From contig JAVTVJ010000787.1 of the NCBI GenBank assembly GCA_034509425.1, positions 372,001-436,000 on the forward strand: DNA of 64,000 bases, given 5' to 3'. Under the pieces are notes generated by a model. That model did no database searches. It saw only the letters and a list, made by a program, of their open reading frames with translations, and was not told where the DNA came from. Positions 12,101 to 22,480 of the stretch are shown here, piece by piece; position 1 is the stretch's first letter, and each line of letters starts with the position of its first letter. The position numbers were made by a program, and so were the translations under genes. This DNA comes from Eopsaltria australis. Lineage: Eukaryota; Chordata; Aves; Passeriformes; Petroicidae.

Positions 12101-15100
12101 CATCACTCCAATTCATTCCTGCCATCTCTGGTTTGCTGCTTTTTCTGCCCGTTTCTTTTATCACTTTTCTTTGTAGGGACTGAAAGGCTTTGGAAAGCTG
12201 AACCAGCTACTCCAGCCATGGCTCGATAGGAACCTGCATGATCTGTCTGTGCACTGCACGCAGCTCCAATGGCTCCCTGCATTTTCTCTCCTTCTATTTC
12301 AAGCATTCATTACAAATAGGATAAAATTAAACTGGCAAAAACCTCTTGTGATGGGTTTATAATGTGCTGTTACGTGTGTATCAAGCAGTAACAGGTTCAT
12401 GGCCTCAGCTGCTTTGGAGGGAGCTCCAGGACCCCACATCAGACCATGGCCTTTCATCCCTGGCTCTGAGTGTGGAAACAGCTCCACAACAGCAGCTCCA
12501 TCCTCAGGGGCTTTGTTTGCCTTTTTTCTCCTCTTCCTGGCTGCTTTTCTCTTGGTTTCACTGGGAGTAAACCAGACCCCAGATAACTGGGCTTGTTTTC
12601 TCTGACCATGAGTCACATTCCTCAGTCTAGGAGCTGATGACCAACCTTTGTTTTCTGTAACTCCCTGTGTCTCAACACACAGATGTGAGCTCTGCTTTCA
12701 GCTCCTCTGCCTGAATGCTGCTTCTCTGACCCAGTGAAAAGACAGGTCCCACTCACAGGAACGAGTCAAGTTCCCACTCATCCTCCTGTTTTTCCCTTAA
12801 TATGCTATGGGGTATAAATTAATCAGCTGCTGAGAAATCAAAGGGCTTTTTCCATTTCCATTTCCCTCCAGCCATATGACATTATTTTGTTTAATAACTT
12901 TTCCAGTTTATCACATTCCAGGCTAGAGTGTTCCTTGCTGCCTCTGTCCAAAGACTGAATCGTGGCCCTGGACTTACTCACAGAACTCTCTGGAATGCTC
13001 TTGGGTATCCATGACATAAATTTCCTGTGTGATCAGGGTGAGCTCGTATTTTGGGATTTTTGGGAGGGAATTTTACAGGCAAATCTTCAGTAAACACCTT
13101 CAGAGGAGCTGCTACAGGTCAGCCAGAAAAGAAAACATCTCCTCACCTCCCTTCCGTTCCCCTTCACCCATTATCCAATTACAGTAAACTAATCAGATTT
13201 TGTTGAGGAAAGTTGATTCCAGTGTGCATCCATCCCCACCAACCTGCAGCTGACAGCATCCAAACCTTTTGCATAACAAACTGAGGGGAGGAGAATTTAT
13301 TATCATTTACTGCTGAAATTTCTGGTCTAATTTAATTTAAGCCGAGAAGTGGCCAGTGTCCTGCTCTGAGCAGCAGCAATTCCAACCCATCATCTACCCC
13401 AGATATTCCAGGCATTTTCTCTGCTCCCTGCAGTTGTTTCCCAGCCCTCCTGGGGCACAGGTGGCTTTTCTGCAGGGAAATGTCTCCAGAATGATCCCCC
13501 CTTAGATAATTTGACATGCTAAAGACGCAGAAATAATTAGGGAGCCATCCGAGGCGTAGCGTGGGAGTTTCATCTCGTTCCACCTGCCACACGCTGAACA
13601 CAATTAGAGGAGACGCCTGCGGAGTCCCAACCCTGCGGGAGAGAGTGGAGGGCAAAGGGAAGGGAGGAGAGGAGGATTGACAAGTCTCTGGTGAAAGGAA
13701 AAATCTTAGCAGCATGGGGAGGCACCCCTGCAGCAGGGATGTCTGCCAAGAGGGAGCCAGGATCAGCCACGTGGAGAAGGAGATTAGGGGGGAAATGAGC
13801 ACCCCTGGGCACACAGGAGAGCCCTGGCTGTGTAAAACAGGAGCTGACACCATCAGCCCCGGCTGTGGCCACACAAGCACAGCCTGTCCCTTAGGGGAAG
13901 ACGCCCACCCTGGATATCAGAGGGCTCTGAGCTGTCCGCTCCTCTCCGCTGATCCCAGACACGCCAAAGTGCTGGGCTGTCACTCATTCCTTCACAACTG
14001 CTGGAAGATGAGGCACAAATCCCAGTGCAGATATTTTTCTCTTTGCTGCTCAGCAGAACAAAGAGAAGTCTCTCCTACCTTGTCTTCAGTTCAGCTCATT
14101 ATTCCCAGGAAAATCACTTCTTTCTCTCTGACAGCTACCCAGAAACAGTAAACATTTACTGAGCAATTAAAAGAATATTTTATTCTATGTCATTGCAATA
14201 ATTATAATACCCTTAATGCTATCACAATGCACCTCTCTAATTATGCTATGCTAGACTAGCACTAATTATACACACAGTAACCATCTCAGAGCTCCTTCCC
14301 CTCTCAGTTTATCAGCAGCACTGCCGAATTTCCCCCTCTTCCTCCACACAAGCCCCTCTCCGAGGGAGGATGCTACAGGTCTCATTGGGACAGTGTAATA
14401 TCTGATGCTGGAAACAAGGAATCATCTTCTAGCTCAGCTCCAGTCCATGGAAAGCCTCAGCTAACACCTGCAGCTTGTGTTTCTCACCTTTTTCTTGGCA
14501 CTGGGGTCTTTCTTAGTGCCTTTAATGAAATCGTTCTTCCCCTTCAGGTGTCGCTCGTACTCTGCAGGGGTCATGTCACCCTCTTCCATTAAGACATGGG
14601 GCATGTGGGGCTCTGGAAATGCAGAGAACTGTGTGAAGAACAGCCGTGGTTACACTTTGGGTCTGGCAGAGATGCAGGCACCCTTGGCTGGGAAAACAGC
14701 AGTATCTGTGAGCATGGGGAGCTCAGAAAACCCTGAGAGGGGCCAGCATTACCTCCTGGGAAGCCTGACCTTAACAACATGCGCAAAACCAGCGCTAATC
14801 CAGCTGTCTCCAGAGCTATAGATGAGGATCCCAGGAAGGGGCAAGACCAGCAGAGGGGAAGCAGAGCCCACCTACCACTGGGATGGATGAGGATCTCCAC
14901 GGGTCTGTCGAAGGTGTGTTTGTTGGCCAGCGTGATCATGATGCTCTTGGCGGAGCAAGCCGAGGGGTCGGCGTCTGCTCGGATCTCGTGTGTGGGGCTC
15001 TCAACTCCTGCCCAGGGCAACAGAGATGCCAGTAGGGATTGAGGATGTGGGAAGACCAGGGAGAAGAGATGACAAGGTGGCAGAGGACAGGAACCCACGT

Positions 15101-16685
15101 TAGCATCAGCCCTGTACTGGTAAATCCACCCCAGCACAGCTAAGTTGCCAACACAGATTTACATTGAAGAGGAGGAGTGCAGACATCGCCTTGGGGAGAT
15201 GACAAATGAGCCTTGTGCGGCCCCAGTGCTCCTACCTGCCAGCAAACATGGCCCCCGGATCTCCAGGTGGAAGCTGAACTCATACTCAGAGGGGTTGGTG
15301 GCCTCACAGTCCAGCAGCTGAGCCAGGCAGAACCTGCTTCCTTGCTCCAGGCTCCCCGATCCGCAGAGGTGCTTGTCCCTGCCGGTGAGAGAAATGCCAA
15401 TAAACCCTGTGAACGTGTTCTATCCCTCCAGGAACTGCAGGTCTGCCAGAGGTAAAGCCTGCAGCCACTCTCCAGCCTCCTGCAGCTCCTGCTCAGCCAG
15501 CCCTGCATTTCCCAGGATCAATCCCAGACTGATCAATCTCCATACATTCGGAGCTGGTGGCTGGAAAGGCTGCTGGCATTCTCCAGGCTGGGCTGGGGGA
15601 CCCTGGGGACACACACAGCTGGCAGAAGGACCCTCACTGCCCCACTGGGCAGTGTCTGCAGCTCAGAGGAGGTGCTGATGAAGATGGAGACACTTTCCAG
15701 GGGAGGAATCATTCCCAGGTTGGCCACAAAAACAATCCTCTCCAGGTCCTCATCCATCACAATCCTTCCTGCACAGACAGAGAACCACACCAGGTATTGC
15801 AATCATGGAAAATGCTCCTTTCCAGGCCTCCCACAACCCCCAGCCCTGGATCAAACACCCAAAGCCGCCCCCACTGCACACATCAGCTTTCTCTAAAGAG
15901 CCCCAGCTTCTGCATCACCCCTTTGGCTGCCCACAACCAGCAGTGCTTTCCAAGACGGATAAGACTGACACTTCTGGCAGGGACATGAGCACCACAACCC
16001 CTCAACCTCCCAAGAGGAGCCCCCGTGGTGCCACAGCACACACCAGCCAGCCACCCCCTGTCACCTCCCCACTCCCCTTTCCCTCCTTTTCTCCCCACAT
16101 TCCCCAAAACACCCTCAACCCCCTCACCACTTCCATCACCAGCTCTTCCAGGGGGGAGGCTGCAGCTGTCGAAGAAGGTGTCATCTATCTTGGCTTTGTC
16201 TTTGATCTGCACTGTCACCGTGCGCTGGGACGAGGCTGCCTCGAAGCCCACGACAGTCGTGCCCTCGTCCAAGGGGTACACAAAGAGACCTGCCAGCCAG
16301 GAGGGGTGTTAGCAACACCCACCACTTCCCTGGACCCACCAGCCAGGTCCCTCTTGGCACTTTCCAAGCAGGGAAAAAAATCCCACTTGTGGGATTTTTC
16401 ACACCTAGGAAGTTGCAGACTTGGACACAATACTCTTGGTTGTGCTTCCTGCCAGCATCTAAAGGTTGAAGGCATGCACAGAAACCCAGCACTGCCATTT
16501 CCTGGCTCCAAAGTTCCCATTCCAAGCTTCACTCCTTAAAACTTGCCTTCCAAAGCCTGGGGGTCTGGGTTGTGGTAGGTGAGCAGGGCTGTCATCCCAA
16601 AGGCATAGCCGCTGACGCAGGATGTCACCTCGGACGCCAGGAGGGGCAGTGGGGAGAGGGTGACCCGGTTAATCAGCCCTGGCAT
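117..16685 (-). CDS. VWA5B1: VWA5B1, von Willebrand factor A domain-containing 5B1 (3' part missing)
   Basis: Fourteen coding exons read on the minus strand, all with matching phases: 16547-16685, 16140-16289, 15546-15768, 15236-15378, 14876-15007, 14488-14612, 11385-11561, 8448-8558, 7795-7997, 5933-6047, 4242-4427, 3839-4034, 2681-2868, 117-336. Together they encode 769 residues; the vertebrate protein is about 1,200, so the C-terminus lies left of the window. The start is ATG at 16685 (MPGLINRV), in an exon whose acceptor at 16718 leaves 32 bases of 5'UTR. Residues 1-140 are a VIT domain (FVYPLDEGTTVVGFEA). The VWA domain starts near residue 343 with FIFLVDRSRSMSG (DxSxS kept, D349). Later landmarks are CYSFGIGPN, DKRRRYSMMHSQESGS and RRRAYST. 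Oddities: two metal-site residues are changed in exon 9 (see findings), intron 1 has a GC donor, and the exon-12 donor is a weak GTCAGA. Cellular role is poorly known for the family. Identity is certain; the exon-3/exon-4 junction is the least certain boundary. Confidence 0.93.
337..2680 (-). other. VWA5B1 intron between exons 13 and 14
   Basis: Contains the 41-bp minisatellite at 389-835 and a T-run at 1129-1151. Otherwise unique sequence with no recognised element. Confidence 0.6.
389..835. repeat. 41-bp minisatellite, about 11 copies
   Basis: Tandem copies of a 41-bp unit beginning GACCTGCTCTGTCCCCTCTG and ending CTCCATGCATG. Copies start near 389, 430, 471 and onward, with single-base variants and one shortened copy near 660. 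It lies wholly inside a VWA5B1 intron. Because 41 is not a multiple of 3, the open frames across it are artefacts of the repeat. Confidence 0.9.
2869..3838 (-). other. VWA5B1 intron between exons 12 and 13
   Basis: Unique sequence with no recognised repeat or gene. Confidence 0.5.
4428..5932 (-). other. VWA5B1 intron between exons 10 and 11
   Basis: Holds a short CR1 tail at about 4620-4692; otherwise nothing recognised. Confidence 0.5.
4620..4692 (+). mobile_element. CR1 LINE 3'-tail fragment
   Basis: GGGTTAATGGTTGG followed by TCTTTTCCAACCTAAATGA and a degenerate ATTCCATGATT tail is the typical 3' end of a CR1 subfamily. Truncated and non-coding. Confidence 0.75.
6210..6530 (+). mobile_element. 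CR1 LINE 3'-end fragment
   Basis: Shows the classical CR1 3' block: GGTGCCCAGAGAAGCTGTGG, AAGGCCAGGTTGGATGGGGC, CTGCCCATGGCAGGGGGGTG, GGTCCCTTCCAGTGCAAACC and a TCTATGAAC end. It is 5'-truncated, as most CR1 copies are. It lies in a VWA5B1 intron, opposite to the gene. Confidence 0.9.
8085..8430 (+). mobile_element. CR1 LINE 3'-end fragment
   Basis: Recognisable from GGTGGTGAGGCCCTGGCACA, CCAAGGCCAGGTTGGATGGG and the terminal GTGATTCTATGG. It ends only about 18 bases before the exon-8 donor of VWA5B1 (8447), so the insertion is very close to a splice site. Confidence 0.85.
8559..11384 (-). other. VWA5B1 intron between exons 7 and 8
   Basis: A 2.8-kb intron. A G-run lies at 8772-8781 followed by an A/G stretch. 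No exon, RNA gene or transposon recognised. Confidence 0.5.
11690..11885 (+). mobile_element. CR1 LINE 3'-end fragment
   Basis: Contains CCAAGGCCATGTTGGATGGG, CTGCCCATGGCAGGGGGTGG and AAACCATTCTGGGATTATATG, all CR1 3'-end signatures. Lies in VWA5B1 intron 6. Confidence 0.88.
11886..14487 (-). other. Rest of VWA5B1 intron 6, AT-rich in part
   Basis: No coding exon recognised. The stretch at 14140-14280 is AT-rich and contains three TAATTA hexamers (14199, 14238, 14263). Confidence 0.45.
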
Positions 16686-16717
16686 CTTCCCAGGGGTCTC
16701 TGGCTGATGGTGGGGAG
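16547..16717 (-). other. VWA5B1: VWA5B1 first coding exon with 5'UTR and GC donor
   Basis: The acceptor is a pyrimidine tract plus CAG at 16720-16718. Coding begins at 16685. The exon ends at 16547 with GAAG followed by GCAAGT (16546-16541), the usual form of a GC-AG intron. The next exon (from 16289) completes the Gly codon and continues LFVYPLDE, as in other vertebrates, so the GC donor is the one in use. Confidence 0.85.
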
Positions 16718-19700
16718 CTGGAGAGAGAAAGGTGAGAATGGATGTGGAGCCCCGAGTGGCCAAAATGTTTGCACAGCTCTGCCACCTCATTCTGAAGCCC
16801 TGAGGACAGAAAGGTGAGTGACCTGGGACAGGATGAGACCTGGGCTTGATGACTGCAGTGATGGGGATGGGGATGGAGCAAGACCCCATTGGGAAGACAC
16901 AAGGAAAACCCTTGCCCCAAATCCCCTTTGGCACAAGGGAGGAGGTTCAGATCAAGCCTCCCTGGCTGGGGACAGACAGCCCCTGAGGTTCATAGTCCCC
17001 AGCTCCCACACTGCTGGAGTCAGGGCAGAACAGGTTAACATCTTTTTCTGCCCCTCTTTCTCCTCATTATCCTCCAAACCAACAACTTTCTCCAGGGTAA
17101 GACTTTGATCATGAGAGTTTTCCTTTATCCTGGGGAAGGAAGAGCAGGCAGGCAGAGCCAGGCATCCTCCTGCCCTCCCACGCCCTTGCCCATCCTCATC
17201 CTCGCTGATTTCAGGGAAGTGCCACTGCTCTGCTGTCCTGCATCTCCAGATCCTTCCTGCACGGGCTGACTCATCCTTCCCTGTGCTCAGCCGACTCATT
17301 CAGATGCAAAGTGACTCCTTCTGCCAATTACATTCCAACTCTTTTCCCTAAACAGGTTTTCCTCCTTTCCAGCTCCTCTCCCCCGAGCCTCTGGGTTTTA
17401 AAGGAGACTTTTCAGGTGGATTTTAGGGCCATATCCCGCTCCCCCGGGGAACCAGGAGAAGTTGCTAGGCAGCAGTTCTCCCTGGCTGGCTCTGCAATGC
17501 TTTATGCAGTGATTTACGAGGCCCAAGAGAAGCCAGCAGCACTACATCAGTTTCTCATTCCCTAGCAGTCCTGCGTTATTAAAACCCACCTTTATATGCA
17601 AATGCCACGGAAGACATCAAGGCCACGAGCTCGACGAGTGCTCGGGCAGGAAAACGGCGTTAAGAAAAGAAAAAGGGAGAGCCAGGGAGAGCAAGAAGGG
17701 CTGTCCGGGATGGGGGAGAGCAGCCAGGGAAAGCGAGGAAAGGAAACAGCAGCGAAGATGATGGTGGAGGGCAGTAATCCCAAGGCACGCCCCTGAATCC
17801 CGGCCAAAATCCTCAGCCACTCCCAATTTAATCCACCTCTCCTTTAATCCACCTCTCCTTCCACCGCGAATGCTGCTCCCGCCAGGAGCTGCCCAGGGAG
17901 GTCGGGGATGCAGCCATGGGGATGCAGCCCCCACAGTCAGGAGAAGAATGGGAGTCCTGCCTGAGCCAGGGGTGGCCATCCCACACCGGGATGCTCCAAG
18001 CCGTGCCAACAGGGCTCGGGAAGTCAGGAGCTGGCAAGAGTTCACCTGCCACAGGGAGAGACAATGAATGTCCCCTCACTGCAAGGTGTGGCAGAGGCCA
18101 TCAAGGTATCGGGAAGTGATTAAATGCCAGGTGGGGGAGGAAGGAGGGGGAATTATTTTACCTTAGGGAAGAAAAAATAATGGGAAGAAGCTCTCTACCA
18201 GCTTGGCACAACAGGAATTCATTGTGGGACTGCCAGAGGGGCGAATTTGGGCTCCAGAAGTGTTACTTCAGCTTGGAAGTGGGGACCTAGTGCAGAGCCA
18301 TGGGTGAAATCCAAGCCCCTCACATCTCCTGCACCCACGGGAGATTGGGGATCTAGCTCCCATGAGAACCACTCTGCCAGAAGGGATTTCTGCATCACCT
18401 GGGCCAGGACAAGCACTAAGGGAACCTTGGTGAGATGCAGAGCCCTGTGCCGTGTCCTGTTTAATCCAGCCAGGAAAGCTGCACCTCTCCTGCTGCTCTG
18501 AGGTGGCTCAGAGGAGCCTGGCACCAGCCCTCACTGCCGTGCCAGCCAAAAAATCAGTCCCACAAAGACAGGGACGACTCAGAGGTCTCTTCCCGGCAAA
18601 AACCCTTTGATAGGGGATGCTGCCAGCAGAGCCATGGGGCTGCTCCACACAGCTTGTGTCACCAACGCCATCAAGTGACTGCAGCATAGAAAGGGAGAGC
18701 AGCAGAGACGCTGGAGTGAGGGAGAGCAGTGGGAAGGCTGGAATCTCTCCCCTGTGCCCCCCAGGAGCTCAGCACCGGCCCCTTGCCTCCTCCCCATCCT
18801 GCCTTTGCTGCTCGGGGGATGTGTGCTCTATCTCAGTTCAGGTCACAGGGCTGGACTCTCAGGATGGGACCTGGCAGGACCCAGCATCCCAAAAAAATGA
18901 CCAACACAGGGTATCCCTACACCCACCCAGTCCTCAGCTGTCCCCTCACTGCCACCAAACGTGTCCTGCCTCCCACACACAGCAGGCGTGGGGCCATCCC
19001 ACAGACCTGGCCAGGTGCCTCCCGACCTCACACCGCATCTGGCACAGCAGGGAAAAGGGAAACCGCTGGTTAATACCTTCAGCCCTCAAAATACACCTGT
19101 AATCCCATCAGCTAGGGAGCAGCTCAGGGCTGGCGACAGACATTGTCCCTTGGCCAGCTGCGCTCTGGACCTGGCACACCAGGCTGCTACTGGATCGATC
19201 TTTTTTTCTTTCCCTTTCCTTTGTAAGCGTTCTTTCCATGACAATCCACTGCTCTTCCTGGCCACGGAGAGGAGGGAGACACGGAAACGTGATCACCCCA
19301 CTCCAGGCAATACCCTCGGCCAATTCCTGTGCCCGACTGACGGGGAAGGAGCTGATGCTGCTGCGACGTCTGCGGACGGTCCCGGTGACGCGCAGAGAGC
19401 GCAGGGCTGCGAGCCGGAGCACAGGCTCCAGCCCCTCCGCAGGGCTGCCCGCGTCTGTCCCAGCACTCCCGAGAGGCTGGGGCTGCATTTTAGGGGGGTG
19501 GGAAAAGGTGTTTATGTGCCTGGAAAAGAGGGGTGGTGCCTGGAGCACTGCTTGGAGCTTCCTGGGTGTCCGACTGTGTCGCTAAGCGCTGATGGTGCCG
19601 CCAAAAAATCTGTCTGAGCACGTGGAGTAAAGACAGGGGCAGAATAATGCTCCTCTGAGGTGTATTTTCGTGCGTTGAATAGGAAAAGAGAGCAAAACTG

Positions 19701-21746
19701 TGAGCACACAGCCTGGCTTCTGGCAGGACCCGACTCCCAGCAGCGGGTTGGGGTCCCAGCTGTACCGCACCGCAGGATCTGTGGCATCCGCAGCCGACAA
19801 CAGGACAGGGAGAGCCGAAGCAGGAGCTGGGATAAAGCCCGACACAGCTCCGCCCAGCGCTGCTGCCTTAAGGGCAGAAATCAGGGGAATCCCGGCTGCT
19901 CCAGGCCCCCAGGACAGGAAGGCAGCCGTGTGAAGCCAAGCCGTGGTGCCACGCCTTGTGTCAGACGCATTTTTGAGCTGCTGAATCGCTGCCCTGCCCT
20001 GCTGTAACCCCTGACCGGCCACAAACGGGTTCCCTTGGAGATCTCGCCTCCAGGTCCGAGCTAGACCTGGGGTACATCCCCACTGTTCAGAGGACGCCTG
20101 GTTTTTCTGCAGCTGGGTAAAATATTCCTTCCACGTCGTCTGTCTCAATCAACACTGACATCCAGTGGCTCGCAGGGATGACGACAGCCGGAGCGCCCTG
20201 TGGAGATGTACAGGTGGATAGACCTGGCCAAGGATGCCTGCGGCACCACAGCTTTCCATCAGCATTCCTGGGCAATCGCCACAGGGAAGCGAACTCCCCC
20301 GTTCGCAAATCCAAGACAGGAGAAGCCTTGTGCTTCCCGAAATTTCAGGATTCTCAAGTAGAGTCACCCTTGGGAATTCTCCCTGGTTTTCAGGAGCAGC
20401 AAGGCTCAGAGAACTGCTCAGGGACCCCTGACTTCACCTACCTGACCCACATCACTGCAGGTCCTGATGCAGGAACCCTCCAGCTGCTTTCTCCCAAAGC
20501 ACGAGGCTCAAACCTGGCCAGGAAACTGGGATCAACCCCTAAAATATCTCTAGGAAGCAACAGGAGGAAATGGGGTTTCAAAGAGCTCCATCCTATCCGG
20601 AAGAGCCATGGATCCACCATGTATCCACCTGTAGGATACTCTCAGGAAAAGCTACAGGAACTGTTCTCCCTTCTCCAGCCTCCCCTTGCCTCATGGAGTA
20701 TGATGGAAAACCAGGAAAGCAGCCACTGCACGTCCCCCAAAGTGTGACAACATGGTCCCCCACTGTCACAGCAGTGACAAGGATTGCAAGCCCCAAGGGC
20801 ACCTGAGGACACAGATATGGAAACTGGGGACAGGTTGGGAAGCAGCTGCTCCTTCCAGAGCTCAGTGGAAGCAACCAGGTGCCCCTTGCCAAGGTGATGC
20901 AGTGCCAGGCTGGGATGTGACTGACAGCCCTGGCAGACAGATTTTGGGGACAGGTGTCTTGGACCACCAGGCTGGCCCCAGAGTTGGGTCTCATGGACCC
21001 AGATTCATGCCCCAAGCCCCTTCTTAGAGCTGTTAATCACACATTTCTGACACAGGGGTTAGTTAACCCCTACCTTGCCAGGCTCACAGCCGGGGAGAAG
21101 ATCCCTGGGCTGAGCCAGAGAGGAGGTGTTGGCCCAGACACCCCTCAGCTGGGATAAACCCACCAGGCAGCCTGATTCCTGCTTGGGATGCATCCGGATC
21201 CAAGGAGACACAAGGAGCAGCACAGCCCTTCTCCATCCACCCCTGTCCTGCCCTGCCCCAGCCAGTGTGGTGGATTCCAGCCAGGTCTCAGTGTTTTGAC
21301 CCTTACCAGGAGGATCAGCCCCTGTCACCTTGCCAAGGTCACTCCTCCTTCCCCAAACAGTGTGTCCACAGATGGGTTATCCCACTTGGCAGCCCAGGAC
21401 AGCACCAGCCCATCACCCCCAGCCAGCATCCCCCCATCCATCCCTGTCCTCTGCCTGCATGGAGATGGACACAGTCACTACTAATGTCTGTACAATTTTT
21501 GGGGAGGGATGGGATGTTCCGGGACTCACCATCCAGCTGGGAAAAAGCAAGGCTGGGAAGCAGCAGCTTGCAAAGTGTGGGCTTGTGCCTGCACAAATAT
21601 TATGACAGGGATCTCTTCAGTGAGCGGCTTTGTGCTGGGATCGTGCACAGCCTTGGGAAGTGACACACACACACCCCCCTCACACCCACCCCTGCGGAGC
21701 TAAAAAGGTGCAGGAGCAACTGGAGAGTAGCCACTGCTTTTCTTAC
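16718..21746 (-). other. Putative VWA5B1 first intron, no gene recognised
   Basis: About 5 kb between the candidate non-coding exon and the start exon. I found no conserved protein motif and no RNA gene. Open frames here are short, overlap on both strands and show no family resemblance. A CA-rich stretch lies at 21662-21690. Confidence 0.5.
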
Positions 21747-22480
21747 CTTTCCTGGGAGAGAGGAGGAGGAGAAGGAAGAAGGGGATGGGAGGGTTGGAGC
21801 AACTTCACCCACTCTTCCAGCCCCTCTGCGGCTGGGCTGGGGGGGGCAGGAGGGGCAGGAGGAATCCCGAAGGCGACAGGCACGGCTGCGGAGCGCTTTT
21901 GTCTTGGAAGACAGGGAGAGAAGCAAATGAGGAGAGAAGAAAAGGGAGGGAGAGAGGGAGAGGAGCAAGCGCCGGGGCTTGGGGTGGGGGAGCGCTGCAC
22001 CACCAGCCACCTCAGCAACCGGTGGCTTCATCCCCCGGACCCTCCCCACCGGGCAGCGGGGCTGGGGGAACCCGGGGAGTCCCGGGGGGTTCCGGGGGGG
22101 CGAGGAAGGGTCTTACCGAACCGGCTGCAGCAACATGTGCCCCGGCGGGGAGGCTCTGCCCGGAGCCGGGAGGGTGTCTGGCTCCCCTGGGAGGGGCGGC
22201 TTCTGGATCCCCAGGGTGGGTCTCTCGCCCCCCACTGCTGAGTCAAAGTGTCCGGAGCTGTCTGGGTGACCATCACCATCATCATCATCACCCAGTGGAG
22301 CCATTTGTTTTGCCAGGGAGGTAACCATGACAATCCCCCCGAACACCCTGGCGGTTCCCCCTCCCCTCTCTCCCCTCCTGCGCCCGGGGGTTGGAGGGAG
22401 GGGAAAGATCGAGGAGATGCCCCCGAGCTGGGCAGGCGGGTGAAAAAAAAGAGGCTGAGAACTCCCCTTACCCATCCCCA
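21747..22480 (-). promoter_or_regulatory. GC-rich/CpG block, probable VWA5B1 promoter and non-coding first exon(s)
   Basis: A GC- and CpG-rich block, densest at about 21.95-22.40 kb. On the minus strand it carries two good 5' splice sites: TTCG|GTAAGA (exon end 22117) and AAAG|GTAAGA (exon end 21747). Either could join the acceptor of the VWA5B1 start exon at 16718, giving a first intron of about 5 kb. Assignment to VWA5B1 is inference from orientation and position. A short (CAT/CAC) trinucleotide run lies at 22268-22292. Confidence 0.45.
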
